Source: Staphylococcus delphini
GTDB lineage: Bacteria; Bacillota; Bacilli; Staphylococcales; Staphylococcaceae
Length of the DNA stretch: 64,000 nt
Reading direction: 5' to 3'
Assembly: GCF_900636325.1 (NCBI RefSeq)
Contig: NZ_LR134263.1
Location: 1,054,001 to 1,118,000 of the forward strand
Both the position numbers and the translations under genes were made by a program. Below, in pieces: positions 38,552 through 46,150 of the stretch. How positions within the stretch are numbered: the stretch's first letter is position 1; each line of letters starts with the position of its first letter. The notes under the pieces were generated by a model that ran no database searches, was not told the origin of the DNA, and saw nothing but the letters and a program-made list of their open reading frames with translations.

Positions 38552-40363
38552 CTATACTATTGCTTTTGGTTTCCTCATCGAACCAAAGTTTCTAAAGTTT
38601 GTTGTTTTTGCAGTACGTTGTAGTTCACGTTCTAGTACGGTAGCAAATTGGTTCCCATAAGATACAGAAGAGTATCTATCCTTACGTGCCGTTCCGTATG
38701 TAACAAGTTTGAAGGCTCCACCTTCCATATTAACTTGTTCTAAATTCATAGCTTCATTAATGAACATTTCTGTTTGTCTAAATGGATATTTCAATAATGC
38801 TTGAATATTATTCTTTAAATGAGAGAATTTTATTTTATTATTGTTTCTCATTAGCTCCTCTGCTAATTCTTCTCTTATTAATAGTCTAAACTTACCACGC
38901 ATAAAGTTATCCGCTAATAAGTTCGCCATCTCCATGTTTTTCTCATTAGTGGCATTAATTGTGTAGATTACCCGTGGTGCTTCAGGAAACTTTGATGTTG
39001 CTGCCAATTTATCGTCGTTATAAACATTTAGCGGCTCATATTCAATACCACGTTCAGTGTCTAATAATGGCACTCTCAAATTATCTAAAATACCATAACC
39101 AACGTTTCTAGAGTCAAGCACAATGTAATCACAATCAAAATCATCATAAAGTTGCCTAATTCTTATTGCTTGAGTTAGGAAGTCTTCTCCTTCCATATCT
39201 TGCATATAGACCAGTTGCCGTTCGTATTGTTTATTCTTAGGTACCAGCCTGATTAAGCTAAATACAGAAGCGTCATTTGAATTACCACCCATACGAGCAA
39301 CGTCGACAGATAGTATTCTTTTTTCTTTTGGTTCTTTTTTAGGGTTTACTATGTTTGTGTGCTCAGTAACCTCTCTTGGATAGAAAGCCTCAGTAATTTT
39401 TCTGTTAATATCAATCTTGTTAAAATTAAAGAAGGCTGATTCTGATTCTCCCCACCAACGAGCTTCCATCTCCATAGCAAATTTCATCTTGGTAAAACCA
39501 TCTGCTTGTGCTTCTGCTTTCATACTTTCATGTGAATATAATTTTTCTTGCACGCCTGTATAATAGGGGACATGACAAACAAATGACCTTAATGCATCTT
39601 CACTCTTTTTCTTTAGCATATGTTTTGTGTAATTAAGTGTTGTTGTGTAACCCCAATGAGATTTATACCATGCTGATGATAAGTACATCTGCATGTTTTC
39701 TTCTCGTTTATAGTCTTTGTACTCCGGCTTAGTTAAGAACAATGGTTCACGTTGAGACGTCAACATCTTCTTAAATACCGAGTTAATAATATCAGGGTCA
39801 ACTTTTACAAACTCATCGACCAAAAGTAAATTAGCACGATAGCCACGAGCATTGTCATTTGAAGCTGCAACTCTAATCCAACTACCATTTTGGAATACGA
39901 TAATTGGCTTTTGGTTACCAGTCTTTAATTCAGCTATTTCTCTTTGTAGTAGTGGAGCATTAGGTAAAATCTCATTCTCAATCTTCTCAAGAATCAAGAT
40001 ACCTTGTGACTTAGTAGGGGCTGTAACAACTATCTTTGTACCCGGAAAAAGTACACATCTAGTTACGCAATACACCGCAGATAAAAAGGACTTCCCGATG
40101 CCCCTCGAGGCAATAAATACAAAGTAATGATGTTGTATCATCGCCCACAAAAGTACGCATTGAAACGGTTTCAGATTAATGTTCAAAAATTCCAACACAA
40201 ATCTATGCGGGTTCTCTCTGTAATAAGCTATCCATATCGCTATATTCTTCATAGCTGATACAGACTTAGATTCTGTTTTTCTATGATTACGTCTTAACTT
40301 GAATAAATTTACTTTAGAGTGATATTGACTTCTATGAGTACCATTACTTACACTAAAACCCAT
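38552..40363 (-). CDS. Large terminase subunit (TerL)
   Basis: 603 residues. Walker A-like ASRGIGKS at 85-92, Walker B LLLVDE at 179-184, and an RNase H-like nuclease domain starting with ILSVDVARMGG (about 350) whose Asp residues bind metal; a YIVLDSRNVGYG segment follows. The ATPase translocates DNA into proheads and the nuclease cuts concatemers. Start and stop overlap the upstream gene by one base (TAATG), giving coupled translation. Confidence 0.95.
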   Translation of the reverse strand: MGFSVSNGTHRSQYHSKVNLFKLRRNHRKTESKSVSAMKNIAIWIAYYRENPHRFVLEFLNINLKPFQCVLLWAMIQHHYFVFIASRGIGKSFLSAVYCVTRCVLFPGTKIVVTAPTKSQGILILEKIENEILPNAPLLQREIAELKTGNQKPIIVFQNGSWIRVAASNDNARGYRANLLLVDEFVKVDPDIINSVFKKMLTSQREPLFLTKPEYKDYKREENMQMYLSSAWYKSHWGYTTTLNYTKHMLKKKSEDALRSFVCHVPYYTGVQEKLYSHESMKAEAQADGFTKMKFAMEMEARWWGESESAFFNFNKIDINRKITEAFYPREVTEHTNIVNPKKEPKEKRILSVDVARMGGNSNDASVFSLIRLVPKNKQYERQLVYMQDMEGEDFLTQAIRIRQLYDDFDCDYIVLDSRNVGYGILDNLRVPLLDTERGIEYEPLNVYNDDKLAATSKFPEAPRVIYTINATNEKNMEMANLLADNFMRGKFRLLIREELAEELMRNNNKIKFSHLKNNIQALLKYPFRQTEMFINEAMNLEQVNMEGGAFKLVTYGTARKDRYSSVSYGNQFATVLERELQRTAKTTNFRNFGSMRKPKAIV

Positions 40364-41247
40364 TATTTTTTATTACTCCCTAATAACTCGTCCTCAGAGA
40401 TACCGTATTTCTCCACATGTTCTTGGTATTCTTCTTCATAAGGGTTTTCAGCTTCTAGTGAAGTCAACATAGGAGATAAGAAATTATTTCTCATATATTT
40501 TTCAATATTATCAATATCCTTAAACTCTGGTAGTACTTCTGGTACTGGCTTCTCGTTCTCCCAACGTTTTACCATGACCCCAAATGTTTCATTCTCATTG
40601 GTTTTGCTCGCTTTTTCTTGAGAAGGAGCGATACCAGCAGTCCTCATTAAGTCCATAATCATTTTAGTTTCATCTTTTGTGCTAACTGACTTTATACGTT
40701 TCTTCCTAATATCGAGTTCTAATTGACAAATCTGAGTGATAATATTTTGGAATGTTGGCGTATCGACATCGTAAGCGTTACAGTAGTCTTCATATCTGCT
40801 TATTAAAAACAAATATTCATCTTCGACATATTCTTCTCCCCAATACAATTGACAATCTCTTAACTCTTCGGGGGTTAGTTTTTCAATCGTATCCTCTGTA
40901 AGTTTTGCTTCATATGCGTTAAAGAATCTATCTGATTCAATAAACAACTCCTTATTTCGTGTAGGATTTTTTCTTACTAAGTATTTGTATCTTTGTCGTC
41001 CTACTTTATTAAATTCTTCTTCTTTGTACGGTCGATTAACACCCATAAGTACGTTTATAAAGTTTTTATATCCCTCAACAGGCTCATTTACTAGCTCTTC
41101 TATACAACGCTTACACACTGGATAATATCCATCTGGGAAAGCGGCGTTTTTACCATTTATTGATATAAAATTAGTATCTCTAACTAGGTTTCTGTTGCAG
41201 TGAACACATGTTTTAATCTTTTCAACTTTGGCATCTCTTATTGCCAC
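40363..41247 (-). CDS. Small terminase-like zinc-ribbon protein
   Basis: 294 residues. The N-terminus has a four-Cys zinc ribbon (CVHC at 14-17, CKRC near 45), then a helical, strongly charged body and a disordered tail rich in Glu. It overlaps TerL by one base and is the only gene directly upstream, so it is the probable DNA-recognition (TerS) partner. A large hairpin just upstream at 41277-41322 could be part of the packaging site. The zinc ribbon is visible; the TerS role is inferred. Confidence 0.65.
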   Translation of the reverse strand: MAIRDAKVEKIKTCVHCNRNLVRDTNFISINGKNAAFPDGYYPVCKRCIEELVNEPVEGYKNFINVLMGVNRPYKEEEFNKVGRQRYKYLVRKNPTRNKELFIESDRFFNAYEAKLTEDTIEKLTPEELRDCQLYWGEEYVEDEYLFLISRYEDYCNAYDVDTPTFQNIITQICQLELDIRKKRIKSVSTKDETKMIMDLMRTAGIAPSQEKASKTNENETFGVMVKRWENEKPVPEVLPEFKDIDNIEKYMRNNFLSPMLTSLEAENPYEEEYQEHVEKYGISEDELLGSNKK

Positions 41248-41276
41248 ATAAACACCACCTAATTATTTTTTGTTCG

Positions 41277-41322
41277 GTGGGCGATGGTAGGAGAGAGGTA
41301 AGGGGAGACCATCGTCCAACCA
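41277..41322. repeat. Long hairpin upstream of the terminase genes
   Basis: GGTGGGCGATGGT (41277-41289) pairs with ACCATCGTCCAACC (41309-41322), about 13 pairs with one bulge. The 19-base loop is almost pure purine on the plus strand. It lies between the structured-RNA terminator and the TerS start codon; it may be an mRNA leader element or part of a pac/cos site. Confidence 0.6.
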
Positions 41323-41323
41323 A

Positions 41324-41350
41324 CAAAAAACCGACCTTGTATAAGTCGGT
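41324..41350 (-). terminator. Terminator of the structured RNA
   Basis: On the minus strand ACCGACTT..AAGGTCGGT forms an eight-pair stem followed by TTTTTTGTTGG. It sits exactly at the end of the hairpin-rich 1.2 kb and before the terminase operon. Confidence 0.9.
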
Positions 41351-42545
41351 AAAATGAAAGGGGAATTATCATGGAAAGAAAAAGAAACGAGAGCGTTTTT
41401 AAACACTCAAAACTGTACCTAAAGAATTAAAATCCCCTAGACACAGTTTTCAATATTTAAAGATGATACTATGAAACCAGTAACTTCAAGTATCATAATG
41501 AATGTAAGTTTTTAAACAACTGGAGAGTTCGCTAAATGCGTCCATTAGCAAACTAAGCTATCTCGATACGTCTACCTTAATAGCCAAACGAATTAACTCA
41601 GCTCTATAATTCTCATCACAGAACCTACAAACATATAGTTTATTTCCTTGTGTTATCCATTGTTTTGTATTTAGAACGATTATAAGGAAGTGACTATTTT
41701 CACAAGTCAAAACTCTTTACAATCGACATAGACAGCTAGTCTTGCTGTGTCTTGACTAAGTGTACTAAACATAAAATTTTATGGATATGTGCCATGATAA
41801 CCTCGCCATTTAATATTCAGACGAGATGAGCATTAGCTAGATGACTTATCACAACCCTTTGTTCTAGCACTGATTATCGGTTCAACGCTTAAAACCTTTG
41901 CGAACCCTAAACCATAAGTAAAGGATAATCAGGTGTTTAGTTGAATTATGGGAACACACCAAGTTATACGGTAAGCATCAACTCCCTGTATGTTATAACT
42001 CAGACAACACCTAAACTTGAGTTATACACCAAGCGTCCGATAGAATTTTTCCTCCATACTATCCTTAGGAATCACTTTTTACTCTCTGATGCTTCTTCTG
42101 AGTAAAAGCTGACCAACTTATTTTCGCTCTCAAGGAACTACCTAATTTTGAGCTATCCCTGTTTGGAAAAAGTAGGCATGGTTCTCCTATTTTTATTTAT
42201 AAATGATTTTAGACACAGATGTAAAAGGGTATTTTTACACGGAATTAGTGACAGATTTTAAATCAGATGAGTAAGCAAAACCCTGCACGATTTCTCCTAA
42301 AATTAGACACTAACTGGAAGATGTCTCCAGTGAGACCAACAGTCAGATATATAGCTTCTGCCGAGCAACATGTGGTGTCTCTCACATGTCCAACCTAATG
42401 TTAAATTACTATCTCAAGCCTGTAACCAGACAGCACTCCCATAGGTATTAATGTTCGATTGAACGGGAGGGTTTTTCGTACGTCAGGCGTTATGTAATAC
42501 CCCCACATCAGAGCGTATCTGCCTAAAAAGGAGTGGAGGCGTTGT
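41351..42545 (-). ncRNA. Candidate large ornate non-coding RNA
   Basis: About 1.2 kb between co-oriented genes, with no convincing gene and at least twelve hairpins. Examples: 41391-41408, 41409-41450 (eight-pair AAAACTGT stem), 41463-41496 (ATGATACT/AGTATCAT), 41527-41553 (GTTCGCTAA/TTAGCAAAC), 41725-41751, 41791-41852, 41870-41932 (CTGATTATC/GATAATCAG), 41994-42026 (TATAACTC/GAGTTATA), 42074-42108, 42126-42153, 42221-42238, 42313-42331, 42368-42389 and 42436-42469 (CTCCC outer, GTTC/GAAC inner). AACACCT in the loop at 42006-42012 can pair with AGGTGTT at 41931-41937, a loop-distal contact as in pseudoknotted RNAs. A strong minus-strand terminator ends it. Size, phage context and complexity recall GOLLD/ROOL-type RNAs, but no family match can be made here. 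Confidence 0.7.
41558..41710 (-). CDS. Possible 50-residue zinc-ribbon ORF inside the RNA region
   Basis: From a TTG, the frame reads LTCENSHFLI..., then KQWITQGNKLYVCRFCDENYR and a helical end. The C-x-x-x-H ... C-x-x-C pattern is protein-like. The ribosome-binding site (AAAGAG, three bases from TTG) is poor, and the stretch overlaps a hairpin-rich RNA. It could be a small gene, a remnant of one, or chance. Confidence 0.35.
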   Translation of the reverse strand: MTCENSHFLIIVLNTKQWITQGNKLYVCRFCDENYRAELIRLAIKVDVSR

Positions 42546-42562
42546 CGTTAATTATGTATAAG

Positions 42563-43771
42563 TTAGTTAAAGTTAATTAGCTTAACCGAATGATTAATAC
42601 CACCAAGTTTCGATTTCTCAAATGTAACCATCTTTTGCCCAGCACGACCACCAAATCGTCCTGAGGCACTGTAAGAGTCATGCCCAATTCCGCTTGGATT
42701 AACAATAACAGTCGTGATACCAAAATTTTTCTCAAAAGAATGGTGTACATGACCGATAAAAATCCATTGAGGAACATATGATAACATTTGTGCTAATTTA
42801 TCTGAGCCATTAGCAATCTTGTCTAAATCACCATGTGCAAACACTACACTCTCTCCTAGAACATTAGCTTCCACTAATCCGTCTCTGTCCTCATGAAATG
42901 TGATATTCTTATAGTTTGCTAATCTAGCTTGAAGGTGCCAAATTATTAACTTTTCAAAGTTCTCTTCATGACTTCTAACTGCGTCTTTCTGTGGGATTAA
43001 CCTTCCGTGATTCCCAACAACTGAATAAACTGAAACATCTGTTACAACTTTAGCAACCTCAGATACAAACTCAGTAAGTAACTCACATAAAATCATTAAT
43101 TGTTGTACAGCATCTTCTGAAGCGGCTACACGGCTTGATATGTGAATATTTCCACCGATACCGTCTCCTAAATGCGCTAAATGTACTTTGTTATGTCCAT
43201 GTGTCTTAATCTCATTCAGCACTTCTGAAAGATAGTAACGGACTCGCTCTTTCGCAATTTTAACGTTATATTTACCAAAACGACCGTCATACTCTGCGCC
43301 AATATGCCAATCTGACATGAGAACAATTAGCTCTTTCTCTTGTCTCTCAGCGGTCGGAAAAGTAGGGGGTGTTGGTATTGCTGGTAAAGCTGAAATATTG
43401 CTAAAAATCTCGTCCTTAATGTGTTCAAACCTTCCTGAGAAATCTAATAACTTTCTATATTCTCGTCGTTGGTCTTGCAACATTTTTGTGATAGCACGAT
43501 TCTTTTCATTCATCTTGAGTTGTTCTTTAGTTAATTCCTCAAGAAATTCATCAGGTAGGGAAGCTGTGTGTTGTTTCTTGAACATTGATTCCCAAACATT
43601 CTTGAAGATTTGATATTCTTTTCTGTACTTTGATTCGTCATAATCAGTACCATTTTCGTGGTTCAGGAAATCAGCAATCTGTTGATTACTGAGCCCCAAA
43701 CTCTCTTTATTTTCGTACAAACGGTACTGATATTCGGCAAATGATTCTCCGTCCTTACGAAACATGTTCAT
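42563..43771 (-). CDS. Metallophosphoesterase, YonJ-like
   Basis: 402 residues. The N-terminal ~115 look like a helix-turn-helix and coiled-coil part (NKESLGLSNQQIADFLNHENG). From about 150 come the calcineurin-like motifs in order: SDWHIG, HLGDGIGG, VVGNHGR, FAHGDLD and FIGHVHH, giving the two-metal site. Related enzymes are DNA or nucleotide phosphoesterases. Its neighbour three bases downstream of its start is YonK-like, matching yonJ-yonK in SPbeta. A role in DNA processing is plausible; the substrate is unknown. Confidence 0.8.
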   Translation of the reverse strand: MNMFRKDGESFAEYQYRLYENKESLGLSNQQIADFLNHENGTDYDESKYRKEYQIFKNVWESMFKKQHTASLPDEFLEELTKEQLKMNEKNRAITKMLQDQRREYRKLLDFSGRFEHIKDEIFSNISALPAIPTPPTFPTAERQEKELIVLMSDWHIGAEYDGRFGKYNVKIAKERVRYYLSEVLNEIKTHGHNKVHLAHLGDGIGGNIHISSRVAASEDAVQQLMILCELLTEFVSEVAKVVTDVSVYSVVGNHGRLIPQKDAVRSHEENFEKLIIWHLQARLANYKNITFHEDRDGLVEANVLGESVVFAHGDLDKIANGSDKLAQMLSYVPQWIFIGHVHHSFEKNFGITTVIVNPSGIGHDSYSASGRFGGRAGQKMVTFEKSKLGGINHSVKLINFN

Positions 43772-43773
43772 GA

Positions 43774-43959
43774 TTATTCATTCCCGTGAACTTCAGTGTC
43801 TTCTTTAATCGAGAATGAAACATATTTATCTTCAAATCGAGCGATAATTTCTGATAACTTGAAAGTCGATTCTGTATCTTTAGTAACTTCTGTGATAGTG
43901 TCGTTTTCTAAATCAATAACTGCGTTCTTGAATGAAACTGTATTTGTAAGTTTAGCCAT
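43774..43959 (-). CDS. YonK-like small protein
   Basis: 61 residues: VSFKNAVIDLENDTITEVT, then TFKLSEIIARFEDKYVSFSIKEDTEV. Strand-strand-helix-strand order and the closing VSxxIKE(D/E) phrase resemble SPbeta YonK, a small oligomeric protein of known structure and unknown role. Two bases separate it from the phosphoesterase gene. This is one of the stronger SPbeta-lineage markers in the window, though recognised by eye. Confidence 0.7.
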   Translation of the reverse strand: MAKLTNTVSFKNAVIDLENDTITEVTKDTESTFKLSEIIARFEDKYVSFSIKEDTEVHGNE

Positions 43960-43979
43960 AATTATATATTCTCCTTTTA

Positions 43980-44315
43980 TTATTCAACTGGTTTTAAAGT
44001 TTCTTCTTTTAAGCGACGTTTAAGTGGTGCTGAAAACTGTAAATGTACTCGTTTATGTGCTCCAGTTACCCAATCCTTACCGAATAAACTAGAATGTCCT
44101 GAACGTTGTGGTACATCAATAACTTTAAATTGTCCAAATGAAAAACCGAAAGAATCATATTCTTTTGAGTCCGCAGCTAAAATAGCTTCCTCAATCGTAT
44201 TTTCAAAAGCCGTAATAATTTTACTTGTTTGGTCTAAACTTAGTTTTACTCCTAAATCTAAACATTGTTCTTGTAATTCCTTAATAATTAATTTCTTTGA
44301 TAAGCGTACTCCCAT
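43980..44315 (-). CDS. HU/IHF-family DNA-binding protein
   Basis: 111 residues. LSKKLIIKELQEQCLDLGVKLSLDQTSKIITAFENTIEEAIL corresponds to the helical dimerisation half of HU. FGFSFGQFKVIDVPQRSGHSSLFGKDWVTGAHKRVHLQFSAPLKRRL matches the beta-arm and closing helix (compare GFGTF, R.GRNP, P.KA in HU). The arm is altered, so DNA preference may differ. SPbeta carries an HU homologue (hup2/yonN) in the same neighbourhood. It probably helps condense or remodel phage DNA. Confidence 0.8.
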   Translation of the reverse strand: MGVRLSKKLIIKELQEQCLDLGVKLSLDQTSKIITAFENTIEEAILAADSKEYDSFGFSFGQFKVIDVPQRSGHSSLFGKDWVTGAHKRVHLQFSAPLKRRLKEETLKPVE

Positions 44316-44363
44316 TATAAATCTCTCCTATAACTTTTATTATTTTTTGACTGGCTTAAAAAA

Positions 44364-44411
44364 CTATAAAAACAGAGGTTACTCTGCCAATCAAGGGGTA
44401 ACCTCCTTGAT
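44364..44411 (-). terminator. Terminator with a competing upstream hairpin
   Basis: On the minus strand GAGGTTAC (44405-44398) pairs perfectly with GTAACCTC (44382-44375), followed by TGTTTTTATAG. A second hairpin, ATCAAGG (44411-44405) with CCTTGAT (44396-44390), encloses the same GAGGTTAC, so the two are mutually exclusive. The element lies in the leader of the HU-like gene and may be an attenuator, or simply a terminator of the upstream gene. Confidence 0.7.
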
Positions 44412-44535
44412 TATGTATAATAATTTATTTTTATTAAGGTTAATATCAGTGAATCTCAACGATTGTGATACCCCTTCACTATATATTGTCTACAAAAGTA
44501 GGTAAAATTGCAATTTTTCACCAAAACTTTTTAAA

Positions 44536-46014
44536 TCATGACTTTTCACATGACTTGCAAACTGACCTTAAGCCTAGGTAACCACTACTATTTTTCATAA
44601 AATATCGATTGTCGACGGCTAATTTAACTTCACCACACGAATTGCAAGTTTTATATTTTCCTTTGCGTCGATGAATCCAAATCCAATCTTCTAATTGCTT
44701 TTCATGTGTCTCAACTAATATTTTTGGTAATTGCTTATTGATAATTCTTGACAATTGGTATTTTTCATATTCTAACTTGTAATCTTCTCTTAATGCTTCT
44801 TGTATTTCTTCTAATTTGGTAACACCTGAATTCAACATCAAGTCGACAATATGAGCTTCTTCTTTACTCCACGATGTTTTCTCTGCCAAATCTTCAAAAG
44901 TTCTAAGTAACGCCCACATGTTTGTATTAACTTTTGGCTTATACTTTTCGTATAGTTCTGAGTAATTATATAGGAGCACAGAGTAAACTTCTGCGTCTCT
45001 GAGGCTCAAACAATTCCAAGCATCATCTGGAATTACTTCATCAATTGAGATACTAGGTTGAAAGTGGATTACTTTTCTTAAAACCTTTAGTGCATCTCGC
45101 ATTTCACCTTTCAAATTTGAAATAACTTTTGCTCTGTTTGGAGAAAAAGGCTTATCTTCAAGTTGCTGAATTTCAGCTATGTATTGCTTCATTGTAGAAT
45201 AAGCAAGCTCTTTATAATTAACAGGTTCTTTATCATAAAACGGAATTTCGTTTGGTTTACTAGGTGAAAAACGTTCCCAAAACGCTTCCATACTCTCATC
45301 AAACTTGCCTTTCTCCATTTGTCTGTCAACCCTTGTGTAATTAACTACGTAATCTGGTTTAACAACCTGTGATTCATCGTCTTCAGTATTTAACACTAAA
45401 TATTGTGGAGGTAAACTTTTTAAACGCTTAACTTTCATATACGGTGTATCTTTCTTTTTGTGTTTAGCATCAAATAATTTATTTTTATTCTTTTCAGTTT
45501 TCTTTTTACTTTCTAGTTGCGCAATTTCTTTCTTTAACTTAATATGCTCCTCTTCTTGCTCTTTATTATCAAACTTGCTAAATAAGATGTAGTCAGCAAT
45601 CTTGTCAAGGGTTTTCGTGAATCCATTCTCCTCTGACAGCGGGGTAGTTGTTTTCTTGATTTGTTGAGAGATAAATTTATGGTCACTAACAATCTCAACC
45701 ATCATGCTTTCATCAATTCCTCTAGCGATTGCTTCTGTGCGTTCCTCACCATATCTCAAAGCGTAATTACAACAATTCATAAATTGTCTCCATACTTGTC
45801 TTCTCTTATTATCACGCTCAATTTTCCATGGAATTAAAACAACTGGTTCTGATTTCTTCTTCTCGAAGCTAAGCCAACAGTCCCAACCTAAACGTTTAAT
45901 CTTAATATCCTTAGTAGACATCATATATTCATTTTTTTCTAATTTCTTTAAATCCTCGCATTTATATCCTAGCTCTTCAGCTAAACTTTCAATATTTTCT
46001 AAACTAATAATCAT
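44536..46014 (-). CDS. HTH and zinc-finger protein, putative late regulator
   Basis: 492 residues. The middle is charged coiled coil (about 155-195). Residues 355-440 look like a sigma-region-4-like or helix-turn-helix fold (SKEEAHIVDLMLNSGVTKLEEIQEALREDYKLEYEKYQLSRIINKQ). The last 40 contain a four-Cys zinc finger: CNSCGEV at 455 and CKSCEKS at the end. It is transcribed from a near-consensus promoter facing the RecD-like gene. Position at the head of the minus-strand block, with DNA-binding parts, suggests control of late transcription. SPbeta uses the YonO RNA polymerase for this; no such enzyme is visible here. Confidence 0.6.
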   Translation of the reverse strand: MIISLENIESLAEELGYKCEDLKKLEKNEYMMSTKDIKIKRLGWDCWLSFEKKKSEPVVLIPWKIERDNKRRQVWRQFMNCCNYALRYGEERTEAIARGIDESMMVEIVSDHKFISQQIKKTTTPLSEENGFTKTLDKIADYILFSKFDNKEQEEEHIKLKKEIAQLESKKKTEKNKNKLFDAKHKKKDTPYMKVKRLKSLPPQYLVLNTEDDESQVVKPDYVVNYTRVDRQMEKGKFDESMEAFWERFSPSKPNEIPFYDKEPVNYKELAYSTMKQYIAEIQQLEDKPFSPNRAKVISNLKGEMRDALKVLRKVIHFQPSISIDEVIPDDAWNCLSLRDAEVYSVLLYNYSELYEKYKPKVNTNMWALLRTFEDLAEKTSWSKEEAHIVDLMLNSGVTKLEEIQEALREDYKLEYEKYQLSRIINKQLPKILVETHEKQLEDWIWIHRRKGKYKTCNSCGEVKLAVDNRYFMKNSSGYLGLRSVCKSCEKS

Positions 46015-46057
46015 CTTTCATTTTCTCCTTGTTATGTAATTTCTTTTTCTTGACTTG

Positions 46058-46086
46058 ATTATAAAATAATTTATTTCTATTGTCAA
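46058..46086 (-). promoter_or_regulatory. Near-consensus minus-strand promoter
   Basis: TTGACA (46086-46081), a 17-base spacer and TATAAT (46063-46058) form a perfect sigma-A promoter for the leftward block. The spacer contains AGAAATAAATTATT, the recurring operator-like word. Its -35 shares bases with the rightward promoter at 46080-46108. Confidence 0.85.
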
Positions 46087-46116
46087 CACATTTCTTTGGT
46101 GTTATAATTTATTTCT
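46065..46116 (-). promoter_or_regulatory. Paired copies of the AGAAATAAATTAT operator-like word
   Basis: Two minus-strand copies, 46065-46078 and 46104-46116, lie in the leftward spacer and over the rightward -10. Other copies (same word or one change) occur at 30/31.0, 35.14, 35.60 and 44.42 kb (minus) and at 48426, 50134, 50308, 51258, 53416, 53665, 59094, 60214, 62800 and 62895 (plus). Nearly all are intergenic and most touch a predicted promoter. A phage repressor such as the YopR-like protein is the obvious candidate; RNA processing is the alternative. Confidence 0.65.
46080..46108 (+). promoter_or_regulatory. Rightward promoter, divergent from the leftward one
   Basis: TTGTCA (46080-46085), 17 bases, TATAAT (46103-46108), 42 bases before the RecD-like start. 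RNA polymerase cannot occupy both divergent promoters because their -35 elements overlap. Confidence 0.85.
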
Positions 46117-46150
46117 GTAAGGCAAATAAAAATGAAATGAGGAAGATTAC

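Noticed and set aside
41351-42545. tRNA genes in the hairpin-rich gap
   Set aside because: GTTCGATT-like words occur, but no cloverleaf with proper arms and anticodon could be drawn.
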